Below are positions 1 through 12,792 of a stretch of DNA of 64,000 bases, one piece after another (positions within the stretch are counted from its first letter, which is position 1; every line of letters begins with the position of its first letter). The stretch comes from Luscinia megarhynchos (lineage: Eukaryota > Chordata > Aves > Passeriformes > Turdidae). The stretch is from contig CM067592.1 of assembly GCA_034336665.1 (NCBI GenBank), positions 41,529,735 to 41,593,734 of the forward strand. The letters run 5' to 3'. The notes under the pieces were generated by a model that saw nothing but the letters and a program-made list of their open reading frames with translations, had not been told where the DNA came from and did not search any database. Position numbers and translations under genes: made by a program.

Positions 1-3000
1 GTCTTGGGGATTGACTGCTCACTTCTAGGGACTAAAACTGTGGTGAAATACTAAAGAACAATACTCTTTCAAGTATACTGAGAGATCTCTGTAAAATAAA
101 CTGGTTGTCTTTCTTTAGATATAAAGATGTATGTAGGTGTGCTGCAGAAGTATATGTAGTAGGTTAAAAAATACTCTGTTGGAAGGCTCTATATTTTGAC
201 ACCACTTTGTAGACATAATGTCATATGAGGGATGTAATTTATTTAGGCTGCTTTGATTGCATTGACTCTGTCAGATCTCTTAGAATTTTTCTCAGTGAAA
301 CTGTACTTTTTAGCTAATTTTGGCAAGAGAGTTGTAGTAATGACTGTGAACCAACTGGTAGCTAATGATGAGTTTTTGCCTTAATATTAGGATTTTTTAT
401 TCCTATGTTATCTTGGCAGATAGAAAACAAATACTGCAGAAGTTTACCTCCAGTTTTCTACTGATGTATGGCAACCTTTGACTGTCTTTAGACTAATATT
501 TTGATAGTACTTTAATGCTGAGATCACTGAATCAATGTAGACTTGGGCAGTGAAACTGTAGACCATGCAGATACCTCAAGGAATATTTAATATTTTACTA
601 TATCTAATTATTAATTTTAGTCATTTCTTTAAGGTCTGCCACAAGAGACATTGATTTGGTCTTTGCCTTTAGGTGCTTGTTTCTAGAAGGATGAAGGTCA
701 GATGGGTGTAAGCCAAGAGATACAAAGGGTAATGATAACTTAAGGTATTTAACATATATTTTAGAATGAGTATGACACTGTTACTTTTTTCTTTGAAACA
801 CCCCAAATTTTCCTTTGCACTAAAAAATTATATGACACATGGGAGAAATCCAGGTTTCAAATGTAATCTTCATTATGAAATATTAGTTTCTCTTGTTGGA
901 GTTCATGATAGCCTCTCTATATATGTTGTACATATGTGCTGGTTTTTCTAGATACCATTTTCCAGAACATGGTTTAGTATGGTAATTGTGGGGAGAGCAT
1001 TGACTGATCATACGAATAAATATCAAACCACAGCTACTTTAGATACCAAATTTGTCATTCAGAAGAACTGCCTCTAAGGCAAAATTGCAAGCATTGAACA
1101 TATTTGTGAAATTCCCAATTACATCACCAACAGTACTGACAACTCTTCTCCCTTTGCTGATAAATTGTGTGATTGAGCACTTTCTTCTAATAAAGATGTA
1201 TGTGTAATCCAGATTTTGAATGGCATTAAATGTTTTCCTTTTCCAAACCTATAGGTATGAGCTTGATTTCTTTGAATAAATAGCTGTACTGGGAACCTTA
1301 AAAAATATGGTGCTTGAGCAGTGTAAAATAATTTAGCCTTTTAAGTTCTATGATAATATCCACAATAGAGCATGATTCTGACAAATGCAATTGTTCTACA
1401 TGAAATCAATAAAACTAAGCTTTAAAATTAAAATTATTCAGAAGAATACTTATCTCTGAATGAAGCACAAGGAGACAAGCCTATTCTTTCTCCTGAAAAG
1501 GCCTTATATTAGTGCAGATAATACCTTTTTATGATTACTCCTTAATTGTAATATAAGAATAATTATAATTCACAGTAGTTTCCTTATATCATGCTGTGAC
1601 AACAGAAACATTATATGAAGCATGACACCTTCACAGTCCAGTTGGGGATGTTTTTGGAATTTAGTACTTAGTGATAATTACTGCAATGACTTAGCAAATG
1701 AAGGGGCTAAATTTTGCCCAGCAGGTTTTCCACTGCAATCACAAGGATCCACCTGTGAATCCTAAGTAAGCTTTTGCCATTTTACCACCTTAGGAGGTTA
1801 AGTAGCCAAACCACTGGTGTGTTATCAATAGCTTTCTAGCTATTAATGCAAAGCACAGCACTGCTATGGGGAAACTAACTCCAGTCCTGGAAGATTTAAT
1901 GTGTATACTGGATAGAAGAAGAAAATATGGCTTTGTCCTTGTTTTTGATAGATAATATTTTTAAGTGTTTTGACAGTTTATTATAAAGTAGAGAAGGCTC
2001 ATCAATCCATCCTTCATGTGTATGCCCCAAAACAGACTTCTTGCAGAGAAAGACATTGTGAGAGTCATTACGTGTATGGAATTTCTGGTCAGAACAAATG
2101 ATCATATCCAACTTTCATATTGCGTTTTCTGTAATGCTGAATTTGAAAATCTCACAGGAACATTATTATCTGTTCTATTTTTTCAGTTTACATAGTTTCC
2201 TCTGAAAAAAGGTGATCAAAACAACCATAGACTTACTTTTTAAGTAGCTATGTTTTCAGTGGGATAATGCTGGAATGGGAAAGGTTATGTGGCTTATGCA
2301 TTTTTACAGCAATAAGGTACACTTTCTCATACCTCATGAGGGTTTCTTTCACCTTTCTCATAAAATTGTGTAAATTTTGGATGAAAGGGTAAGTAGAATT
2401 CTACTTTCTTGTAATTTTGAAATTAAAAAATGAGGAAAGACATTTTGCAGCATTGTCTGAAATTTCACATTTTCTGTAACTTGACTCTTGAGGCACTGTG
2501 TTGACTGGCTCATCAAAGAGATTTTCTTCTGTCTGTGTCCTTCCTTTGAAACTACTCATTCACCATTGAATTTTAATGCAAAATGCAACCCAAGTACAAT
2601 ATGCAATCAAAGGGAAAACTGAGTCTTCATTGAATTTGTGTATGGCAAAATTTGAGAATCTATGACTTGAGAACAAAGAAAATATTTGTCAAATATTTGT
2701 CAGGCACATAACTATACTGTCCCAGTTTTCTCGTGCCAGTCCCAACTCAGTATTCCCAACACTTTTTGGTGCACACTCTATTACCAAACTAAGTTAGGAC
2801 TTACTTGTTTCTACCCTTCTCTTTCTCACCATACTTTCTATTCTCTTGCAAGGCATCCCTGTGCTTACTGACCACATTTATTGCACAACTGGGGAACATA
2901 ATCTGATATCCGTTCCTGCAAGTGTGGTCGTATCAAGGGGAGAGGCTGAATCAATGGCTGTACCAAACATGAGAAAAAGCCACCCCCAATATCAGTGAGT

Positions 3001-6000
3001 GTGTAAGTAGCAGGAGCTGGGAGGCAGTGATAATTATCCCTCCCCCTATCTTTCAGGTAAGATGTGTGGTTTTGAAGCCAGGGAGCCTCTGAGCTGGAAA
3101 TGAACTTAAAGCAACTACTTACTCATTATTCCCCATCTGGACTATTTTAAAAATAGTCTCCCTTTAAAATTTTCTACTAAGAATGCTTTCATCCAGGTTA
3201 TCTTCACACATTTCCAAAGCAGATGTTACAGCGCATTAGAGTGTGAACTTGAGAAATGCAGCAGAAAATATGAAGGGGTTTGAGCATCTGAAGTAGCATT
3301 GGTTCAAGAAAGAAAGTAAGTTCTGACTGCAGCTGCTAATGATTTTTTGAGGCAGTGATATTCCCTCTGTGATTGGAGATTCAGTAACCTCCTAGAAACA
3401 GCTCTCAAGACTTTCTACAAAATAACTGTAGAATCCTGAGGTGTCTGGTAAGATTTATCACAAAAAGCATCTCTAGGACTCTCTTGGTAGCCGCTGGAAT
3501 ATAACTGCTGCTGATATTTGTGAACTTCTGCTCCTCCAAATTTATGCTGCTAATGATACAACAGTGCTGTGATAGTGATGATACATAAGTAGGAGTAAGT
3601 TGCCTTTATGGATTTGCAGTGAAGTATCTGATCAGGCCAGCATGTGTTTGGTTTTGAATGATTTAGAATGCAGAGCTGTCTCAGAGACCTCTTTTCAATG
3701 CAAGATCTTAAAAGTATAAAAAGAAATATCCTTTACTGCTGAAAATAGCTTCAAATCAGTATCTGCTTCCCATAAACTGAATATAACAGATTTTTTCCTT
3801 AAAAGAACTTTAGGAGAAGTCCAAAATGTGTCAGATTTCTAAGCAGTGAACAAATTGCAGGCAACTGCAAGAAGGAAAGGCCCTAAAAAAGGGCAAAGAA
3901 AGACAGTGGCTGATGTAACACAGGTCCAAAACAGCAGAGAAAGCAAGAATATGGTCCTGTAAATGGCAGGTATGAGAGTACTCTTGCAGAAAGGAATGTG
4001 GTCTTATTTGGATGACAGATGAAGCAACATCACCATTCAAGATCTTGCACAGCATGGAACTAAACTTTGAGAAAGATAACTCTGCCTTTTGAATTGCTAC
4101 AAAACTGAAATAGGAACATGTTTCTGCAGCATCTTTATGAAACTAAAGTTTCTTATTTCCACTGCTGTTATTGAAGAAAAACTTGTGTGCTGACCAGAGT
4201 TTCCTGGTTTTGTTGAATGGGACTCTAGCATGCTTTCCTGTTAACTAAAGGGGGATATCAGCATTGCTATCTCCTGTGGGACATTCTTCTGTGGAGGACT
4301 AATTTAATCACTCTCTTTTTCCTTGTCTAGCTGGCAAATGCCCCCAAAAGTTAACAGTGCTTAAATACTCTCCTAATACCATTTTCCTACATGCAAGTCT
4401 TGCAATTGCTGGAGTGTATAATCCCTGTTTGGGCACAGGGATTGTTCATCTATGAAAAAGCAGGGAAGCAGTCACCAGGGAATCTTTCCATTAAGAATTT
4501 CTCTTCACTAACACAAGGAGCCTTAAACAAATGAATGGATTTCCCCCCCCAATAGGCCATGAATAGAATTACTTCAGACAATTTGACTACGAGAATGGGC
4601 ACAAAGAAGTGCAGGTTTTTTTTAGGTATAGCTTTGCTGTTCCAGTATAGAGAAAACCAGAATGGAGTATGTTTTCTGAGATGCTATGGTAGTTCTTGAT
4701 TCCATCCAATATTTGGTACCAGGGAGGTTTTAATATCACAGCTGCACTTTTTTTCTCTCTTCCTAGATCTCTAATAGTGAAGCTATAGACAGAATCCTGA
4801 TTTCAGTCCTTCCCCTTGCATGAGTAAATCACAGCTGTAGTCTATACAGTCTGTATTGAAGACTATAAAATGTTACAGTTATAAAATGCAATTTTACAGA
4901 ACCTCTAAACAAAGAATGACTTAATGTCAATTTGTATATCATAGAAGAGAAAAACCTCTGATACACCTACAAAAAGTTTAATGAATATAGTTAGGTTGGT
5001 TCCTAAAGTGTTCAAGGACTGTTGTTAGGGTTAGATTGTTTTGGCATTGTTATTTATGACATGAGTAAGTGTACTTCAAATTATTTGAAAGAAATCCAGC
5101 AAAAAAATGAAGACTTGTTTATTCCTTGATGTTCTGCTACATGAACAGGCATGCAATTTACAAAAATCCCTCCAGATGGCTCTTGGCGCAGGTTGAACCA
5201 ATTTGCTGTGGAGACAGTGTGAAGTGCTGCCTGATGGTGATGAGATCAACTCGGATTGAGTGACCTAAGCCATGCTCAGGTACTGAGGTAAACGCACAGG
5301 AGAGCTTGCAAACTTTATGTTGCTTAGTGCTGCAAAACGACCTGAAGGCAAAGAGTTTCTATCTATGCTGCAGATACTGTGGTGCCTTTGGTTTTTCAAT
5401 AAAGGAAACAACCAGTTTACCACTGTTGGACACATTTTTTTATCCCAGTGGTTTTGAAAGAGCTTTCTGTGGCCAGAACAGCCCCATATGTTTTTTTTTG
5501 CAAAGCTTGTATTAATCTCTATGTAGTTGTAAATCAGCAAGTCATTTGTTTGGAAAATTGTACTCTTCCTTCTTGATTTTTGCCATCTTTTGATAGTATT
5601 TATTTTTGGGCTTTTCCTGAAATGTTTTGGGAATATGTGATTTTTCCTTGGGCAGACTTTGTGGTAATCTTCTGAAGTCTTTTGGAATTGAAAAAGTATC
5701 AGTGGAGCATAAAAGAAAAATGTAATGATAATAGCAGTATGGGGAAAGGATTTAATAGGATAAGACGTATCAGTTTTTCTTTTGTTATTTCTCAAGTGTT
5801 ACATTAAGAACTTGTCTGTAGAGAGAAAGCCCAAGTAAGCCTCAACAGAGGTGTTTGCCCATGTGCATTCCTGCTGGTGTAAGTCCTCTGACAGCTACCA
5901 TGTGCAAATTTCGCACAGCTTGTAATTATCTGTGCAGCTGGAGTAGTCTTGTGCTGGTCTGAATCTTGATCTTAGGCAGAATGTTCCTTTCAGGTTTATG

Positions 6001-6709
6001 AATAATGTGATCATGAGCATGTTTGCCTTGGCAAAGTATTCCTTCTGCTATGGGAATACATTACACTAACAAAACAAACTACTGTTATAATAATTGAGGG
6101 GTTTCTGGCAAAGAGAAAATGTCTTTTAAGGCTTTACAAAGGTACTGTAAATCTATGTACCTTTTAAACACATGTTGTGATGAAAGAAGTTCTTAAAATG
6201 TATTTATTTGGGAATGCAAAGGTGTTGACAGTTTTTAACTGGCCCTTGCTGTTTTAATTTTTCTCTAAATCTGACAGATACATGCAGAGGCACGCTGCAT
6301 CAAATTTCAAACCAATCTCAGTTTAGGTTTCATCTGACAAATAGCCATATTAATATCATAAAGGCCTGAACATCACCATGGAACCTGCTGGGACTGCAGA
6401 CATTGCAGGCATAAGTCACCGTGTACTTGCTCACTTCTCTCTGCTGGACATTTACTTATTGAATATGGACAGCATTAATACCTGAAAGAGTAGCTGGTTT
6501 GAAAAATTAAAATGGCATTGAGTGGCAGAGGAGGGGTGTAAATACCATTGCCTTCTTTTGTCTTTCTCTTCTCTACAAGCAGCACTCAGGGCACTCAGTA
6601 CAGCCTTGTTCCCTTGATGGGCTGCAGCCATATATTTGTCCTCTCCATATATTTGTTCTCTCTTCTGCTCAGTTTGACCTTTCTGGCCTGTTTGCAGGCT
6701 TCTCAGCAA
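1..6709. other. AT-rich unique non-coding sequence
   Basis: I see no gene, recognisable interspersed repeat or structural RNA here. All open frames are short and have no family resemblance. The longest, 176 codons on the - strand at 5265-5795, is rich in Lys, Ile, Phe and Ser as expected of translated AT-rich DNA. A run of eight C lies near 4544. The sequence is compatible with intergenic or deep intronic bird DNA. Confidence 0.6.
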
Positions 6710-7665
6710 TGTCAATGTGTATCTGGCCAAGCCAAGAATGAAGGCCAAACAACAAAACAAGTATCAAAACAAGTATCTGGGACAAATGGCCAGCTGAGAG
6801 CTCAGAAACAGCTTCCTGCTTCTAATGCTGCTGAGGGGGCTGTGAAAAGCTTTTGCTTCTGGGAGAGACTGCGGTCTCGTCCACCTTGATCTTTCTCATG
6901 AATGTAGAGGTGGCAGCAACAGTGTTGGGGGTTGGTTTTTCCTTTCCTCTCTGTCAGTGGAATTTTTTTTCCATTGACATGCTAAGAAGCACTGATGGCT
7001 GGGCCCTAGAACTGATGCTAGTGACAGGGGAGGGAGAAACTCCCTGTTTCTTTTCTCTGAGTTTCTCTGGAAGGGAGGGAGGGGGGAAGGAGGGGAACTC
7101 CTCGAGATCAGAGGCAGGTAAGGGAGGGTGGAGGGAGGAGGCAGTTGCTCAAACTCACTCATTTTTGGCTCTGGGAGGAGGAAGGCCACTGGAAAACCTC
7201 GCCCCCCACCCCAACGCTGGGAGTTGCCTCCTCTGTTGCTGGACCCCGCACTGCTGCACTGCTTCAGCCTGCTATCTCCAAGCACCCTGTTGGAGCACCG
7301 GGACCGCAGTCTCTCCTCCATCCCTTTCCCATCTGGGACACTGTCACCATCACCCCCAGTGTCCCTGCAGCTGCGTAGGATCTGCCCGTGTCCACCACCT
7401 GTATCTGCAGTGCAGGGAAGGGTGCCAGGGGCCAAGAAGGATTGGAACTGGGTCACTGCTCTGTTTGCTGTTAATTTCATGGCTGTTGTTGTTTTGTTTG
7501 TCTTGTTAGATATACTAGTAAAGAACTGTTATTCCTATCCCCATATCTTTGCCTGAGAGCCCCTTAATTTCAAAATTGTACTAATTCAGAGGGAAGGATT
7601 TACTTTCTCCATGTCGAGGGAAGGCCCTGCTTTCCCTAGCACACCTGCCTTTTCAAACCAGGACA
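6710..7665 (+). mobile_element. Putative solo LTR of an avian endogenous retrovirus
   Basis: The block starts with TGTCAATGTG and ends with AACCAGGACA, the TG...CA ends expected of an LTR, and is about 956 bp. The flanking 5-mers agcaa (6705-6709) and agcag (7666-7670) match at four of five positions, as an aged 5 bp target-site duplication would. Its last ~230 bp (a cctgagagccccttaatttc stretch and a ggaca end) resemble an LTR family I remember from songbird genomes; this is memory, not a search. It is much more GC-rich than its surroundings from 7040 to 7420, with a G-rich purine tract at 7070-7140. No internal retroviral sequence or partner LTR is nearby, so a solo LTR is the simplest reading. 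The open frames on both strands inside it (up to 218 codons) follow from high GC and are not genes. The 3' boundary is firmer than the 5' boundary. Confidence 0.65.
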
Positions 7666-10123
7666 AGCAGCTCTATCCAAGCCATCTGTACTTAGCTGTT
7701 CATATAGAAGGCAGAGAATGAGGTTAAGTTCAGCATATGTCATCTGGTTATGCCTGGTAAGAGAGACAAAGATCCAGGTAGCTGGAATAAGCAAAGTAGT
7801 AGTTATTACAGAGGTGCATTGAAGCAGTCTGTAAATTTCAATTTGCCTGTGCCTAAGTGTATTTCGAAGCTCTGTTGTAGCTTACCAAATACAGAAACAG
7901 GATCCTTCGAAATAATACTATTTTTTTGTGACACCAGGTCAAATAGTGCATTTAGGACTTTTGAAAGTTATTGTAACATTGTTGATGTACTGTGTAATAA
8001 AATAAAAATGTAGCTATGTTGGCTGGATTGTATGTTTTGCCAAAAGCTTCAGCTCTGCAGCAGCAGACGTGTATCTTGGCAGAGTTGGCAAAGAAACACA
8101 ACAAAGCAAATTTGGTGTGGGGCATGTAAATTCTTGTTTTGAGCGTATACTGGAGTATCACAGATATTAAATGATAGTATTCAGTAATCTATTTTATGGA
8201 AGGTGGATTTTCTTATGGATAATGAGCAGGAAAATTTGTATTCAGTTCTCAAGCTATTAAACATGATGATGTAAAGGTTTGAGAGTCACAGTTGCATTAG
8301 GACCCAATTATATAACTTAAACACCAAAGTGAGTATTACTGTAATTGATTTACTATATTTAAGTACATAACTGAGAGAAAAAGGCAGGCATGTCTGTCAT
8401 TATAGGTTTGGGCTTTTTTCCCATTTTGGCCTTCTTTTTGCATTTCATCCCATCTCAAGTCCTGCTAATTTTCAGCATTTTTATATTATAACTAGTTCTA
8501 TTCTACCTAACTGGAGTGTTTCGTGGCTATCTGATACTAGAATATTCTTTGATCCTCTCACACCTTTCTTAAATAATATGCTTGAATCAGGTTTGTTCAC
8601 TTGGAGACGTTGTTTTGCAGAACCATTTTAAGATGTTGATATGTACATGCTGGTGGTTCTGAATAGCTTTATATGTATTTGTGAGTGCGTGGCTTTTGCC
8701 ACTATCTAGAGTGAGCAATTTGAGCCATTGTTAGAGTTCAGATAAACTTTGGCTGCTGTGCATAGGGCATGCAGCTCTGAGCAGGTTAGTTACAGGTGCC
8801 AGATTTCCCCGTCCTCCCCTGACCAGCTCCAGCAGAGAGACAGATGAATGACCCATGAGTCAGCTCTGGAAGAGCTGCACTCATAGTGCAGGGTGTTACA
8901 GGACACTGGCTTTGCTCCAGTTGCTGTGACTCTGGAGCACCGGGCCGGTGTTGATGGGAGGCTGAGGTGTGAGCTGTTGGGGCAGTATCAGCAGAGGGGC
9001 TGCCAGCTGAAGCTGCTGACTGGCATACCCACCAAACATCCATCCTGTGCTCTTGCTTCATCTGCTTCACATTCAGCTTGTTCACATGAGCCCCCATTCT
9101 GCACCAGTTTCTCAGCTGGGTATCCAAAACAGATGGAGAAGACTGCAGTCTTGTTTTCTCATTATGCTTTAAATAGCAAGTACTATTAGCACCTTGGGGA
9201 ATACTAGATAGAGCCATCAACATTTTCTAAGGATGTTTCTCAGGACTTGCCCTTGGCTTTTTCCTATGATTCTTACCTACTTTAAGATGCTGAGGCACTG
9301 ATTGCATGCTTGCAGCATGATTGCTTTAGGTCCTAGCATCCTTTTGAAGAATGAGAGAATACCTCATCTACTTTCTGAATTTTACTGTTAAAGGTGAAAC
9401 AAAGGCTTTCTTTGTAGCTCAAATTCTGCTGTCCTGTGAGAAGATAATTTCACTGAATTAACAGCAAAAATTTTTTCACGTGAAATTTCCCCATTTTGTT
9501 ATAGGACACAGACCAAGGAAATTATGCCAATTTCAGAAGTGTTGAGAATATAATTTGAAAAAATCACAGAAGTTTTCACAAGTATACTCCAAAACTTAAT
9601 ACTTATTCTTTGTAAGGTGCTCTTCATTTAATGAGCAGGATTTTTGCCCTGTAGAATTATTCAAACAACAAAGTGTATGGACCTGAGCCTCTAATGCTTT
9701 CAGTTATTGTGATTTAAAAGGTTGCATCACCCTTGAGAGCTCTCAAGCTAGAGATAATCTCTGTTCCAATTTATATTTCCTTGCATTTGATGGTGGTGAT
9801 GTGTGTGTTACAAGAAATAGCCACAAAATAATTTGGTTTGTAGCTTATCCAGTTTTTGCCATTTTCTCGCCGTTTAGGCAGGACATGTCATACCTTAAAT
9901 GTGCTTTATTTTAGTTAATACATCCTGAAAAAATTTGTTATTCCTTGTAGATAACAATTTAGGTAAGTTATAGATAAGAATGTAAATAAAATTAGTGTTA
10001 TATTTTTAAAAATGCCCCTATTCCTAATACAAGTTTTTACATGACAACAGATGAAAAAAACATGAATGGGAATGTTTTCCAGATTCACAAACAGGGCTCA
10101 TCTGGCTGTATAATTAGAATTTC
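7666..10123. other. Unique non-coding sequence with a GC-richer patch
   Basis: No gene or repeat family is recognised. Around 8780-9160 the sequence becomes GC-richer and stays open on both strands (145 codons on the - strand, 98 on the +), but the translations show no domain and the codons look random. Elsewhere it is AT-rich. Confidence 0.5.
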
Positions 10124-10632
10124 AGAATCATAGAATGGTTTGGATTGAAAGGGACCTTAAAAATCATCTAATTCCAATGCTCAAAACACCATCCAACCTG
10201 GCTTTGAATATTTTCATAGATGGGGTATTCACAACATCTCTCAGCATCTGTTCCAGTGTCTTACCAACATAACAGTAAATAATTTCTTTGTAATACCTAA
10301 TCTAAAACCTAACTTTTCTCAGTTTAAAGCCAGTGCACCTTGTCATTACATGCCATTGTAGAAAGGCCCTCTACAGCTCTTTTGTAGGCCCCTTTGTATT
10401 CTTCAATGCTGCTGTAAGATCTTCCCTTGCCTTTTCTTCCCCAGGCTGAGCAACCCTAAGTGTCTCAGCCCGTGTTCATAGGAGAGATACTCCAGCCCTC
10501 TGATCATCCCTGTAGCCACCTGTGGACTCACTTCCAACATGTTCATATCCTTCTAATGCTGGGGGCCCCAGAGCTGGATGCAGTTGTCCAAGGAGGTCTT
10601 ATGAAAGAGGAGTAGAGAGGAGAATCGCCTCC

Positions 10633-11022
10633 CTAGACATGCTGGTCACCTTTATTTTGATTCCCCAATACCCCCAAGTCCTTCTCCTCAGGGCTGCTCC
10701 CAATTTGTTCTCCATCCAGTCTGTATTTTTGTTTGGAATTGCCCTGACCCAGGTACAGGGCCTTGCACTTGGCCTTGTTGAGCTTCATGACATTCACACA
10801 GCCCTTCCAGCCTGTTTGTTTCCCTCTGGATAGCATCCCTTCCCTCCAGCACGTTGGCTGCCCCACACAGCCTGGTGTCATCAGCAATTTCTGAGGGTCC
10901 CTCGATCTTGCTGTCCATTCTCTGTTAAGCAGTGCTGGTCTCAGTGCCGAGCGCTGGGGATACTGCTGGTCTCCACTTGCACACTGAGCTCTTTGTGCAT
11001 GACCATCCAGCCAATTCGTCAT
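10633..11022 (-). pseudogene. Remnant of CR1 ORF2, reverse-transcriptase C-terminal part
   Basis: This 129-codon open stretch on the - strand keeps recognisable pieces of the C-terminal half of CR1 ORF2: KLNKAKCKALYLGQG followed by SSPEEKDLGVL, a block typical of CR1 reverse transcriptases downstream of the catalytic core. The N-terminal half (about residues 1-55) is shifted out of frame relative to the family. It is a chance surviving frame within a decayed LINE and cannot encode a working enzyme; the catalytic motifs are not in this fragment. Confidence 0.8.
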
Positions 11023-11544
11023 TCACCGAGTGGTCAATCTCTCAAAGCCATGTCTCTCCATTTTAGAGACAAGGATGTTGTGTGGAACAGTGTCAAATGC
11101 TTTGCAAAGGTCAGTTACTCTTCCCTTGTCCACCAATGCTGTAACCCTGTCACAGAAAGTCACAATTTGCCCTTAGTGAAACCATGTTAACTGTCACTCC
11201 TTATTTTCCATATGTCTTACCATAGTTTCCAGGAGGATCTGCTGGGCACAGAAGTGAGCCTGGCTGGCCTGTAGTTACTTGGGTGTTTGTGTTCTCTTTT
11301 TCAAAATGAGGGTTTATGTTCGTCTTTTCCAGTCTGTGGTATCCTTACCAGACTGTCACTACTTCACAAATATGGTGGATGATGGCTTAGCCACCTCCTC
11401 CAGCAGTTCCATCAGGATCCATGAATGCTTCTTATCAACTTAGACTTAGGCACCCTCAGACTTCTTAGATGAGGTCTTGAATCAGATCATCTCTCTTCAT
11501 TCTCTCAGCCCCATGTTTGCCTTCTTCAGCTTGGTGTGGTTAGA

Positions 11545-12170
11545 TGTGAGGATGTGTTTTACTCAGACATTCTGACTGTGAAAGAAAAGTTGTGACTGGA
11601 AGACAGATCCTGTGGAGTTGGGACAGCCCTGTTCTAAGCTAACTTCCCTTTTCACCTAGATATGCCCATCCTGACTCACCTTCTAGAGGTCTAGATGCTC
11701 ATGGGCGAACAAACTGACATAAAAATTTAGTTTGCATATGAAGCATGCACCAGGCTAACTAAAAATTTGGTCCTGCCTGCACCCCTTTTTTCTCTTTTTG
11801 TCTTCCTATCTTACTGATCCAGACTGTGCAACAGGATCAATGTGGAACTATGGACTGGTGAACTTCTTTCTTCCCTTTCTGTATTATTTCTCCCCTACCT
11901 TGCTTTGTCTGAGCAAAGTGCACCTATCATTCTACCCCTTACTCTTGGAGTATTGGACTTTGTTGCAGGAATTCGAAGCTTGTGGAAGCGTGTTGTAACA
12001 GTTAAGGGCTTATTAACCAACACTTTTGAGACTCAATTATGGACTATTTGTCAGGGTTAAGATGACTATATAATAAAAGTGTTCTCTATCACGTGGACTG
12101 GTGTTCTTGAACAGCCTGATGAGAATTTATAACAAACATCACCTTCCCTACTGATTAATGGGTCATGTCA
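11545..12170 (+). mobile_element. Solo LTR nested inside the CR1
   Basis: This 626 bp block has no CR1 similarity but sits exactly between two adjoining parts of one CR1: the left flank ends ...gtgtggttaga and the right flank resumes agagtacttgcc, which join as in CR1. It begins TGTGAGGATG and ends GGTCATGTCA, giving TG...CA ends. The 4-mers taga (11541-11544) and caga (12171-12174) match at three of four positions and could be a 4 bp target duplication, which would fit a gammaretrovirus-like (ERV1) origin. An AATAAA polyadenylation signal at 12072-12077 about 100 bp before the end gives the + orientation. No internal viral region remains, so recombination between the two LTRs probably removed it. 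The family is not identified. Confidence 0.75.
12072..12077 (+). promoter_or_regulatory. Polyadenylation signal AATAAA in the nested LTR
   Basis: AATAAA follows a short 'tatata' run and lies about 93 bp before the LTR end. This is where the R/U5 polyadenylation signal of a retroviral LTR is expected. It supports the + orientation of the element. Confidence 0.5.
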
Positions 12171-12558
12171 CAGAGTACTTGCCAGTGGAGACTGAGGGAA
12201 AAAGTCTTTGAATATTGCAGCCTTATCCAAATCCTGGATAACCAGGTTTCCCATTTTCCTCTGGAGAGCCCTAAATTTTCCTTGGTCTTCTTTTTGTCAT
12301 GGATAAATCTGTAGAATCTTTTCTCATTGCCTTTGATGTCTGTGACCAGATTTAACTAAGCTGATCCCTGGCTCCTCAGACAATCTCTCCTCCCAGGCTA
12401 CCTGTCTTAACTTCCATCCTCTGTGTCCTTTTCTGTGTTTGAGGTTTTCCAGGATCTTCTTGTTCATCTATCCAGGTCTCCCAGAGTTTTTGCCTGGCTT
12501 TCTGTTTTCAGGATGCATTACTCTTGAGCTTGGAGGAGGATGAAATGGTCCTTGAATA

Positions 12559-12792
12559 TCAACTGGCTTTCTTCTCCAGGAGAAGAGAATTATCCCATTG
12601 TAGTCTATCAAGCCAGTCCCTGAAGAGACCAACATCTGCTTTCCTGAGCCCAAGGATAGTAAGCTTGCTGTGTGCCTTCCTTGCTGCCCTAAGGATCTTG
12701 AACTCCTCAGGTAAATGGCTACTGCAGGTAAGGCTGCATTTGGGGTTCACATACCCCACCAGCCCCTCCTTGTTGGTGAGAACAAGATCCAC
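12559..12792 (-). pseudogene. Remnant of CR1 ORF2, endonuclease domain
   Basis: This 77-codon open stretch on the - strand begins MDLVLTNKEGLVG, a hallmark of the C-terminal part of the CR1 AP-like endonuclease. About 10 residues further on, where the family has the catalytic Ser-Asp-His motif, this copy reads Ser-Ser-His (in SLTCSSHLPEEF), so the key aspartate is lost. The following FKILRAARKAHSKLT segment also fits the family. It is a decayed fragment, not a functional gene, and shows how far the element reaches towards its 5' end. Confidence 0.82.

Noticed and set aside
5265..5795. 176-codon - strand frame
   Set aside because: The translation is dominated by residues of AT-rich codons, with no domain, splice context or similarity that I recognise. 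Frames of this size can arise by chance in 64 kb.
6853..7509. 218-codon + strand frame and overlapping 194-codon - strand frame
   Set aside because: Both are inside the GC-rich part of an LTR. Simultaneous openness of several frames points to base composition, and no domain is visible.
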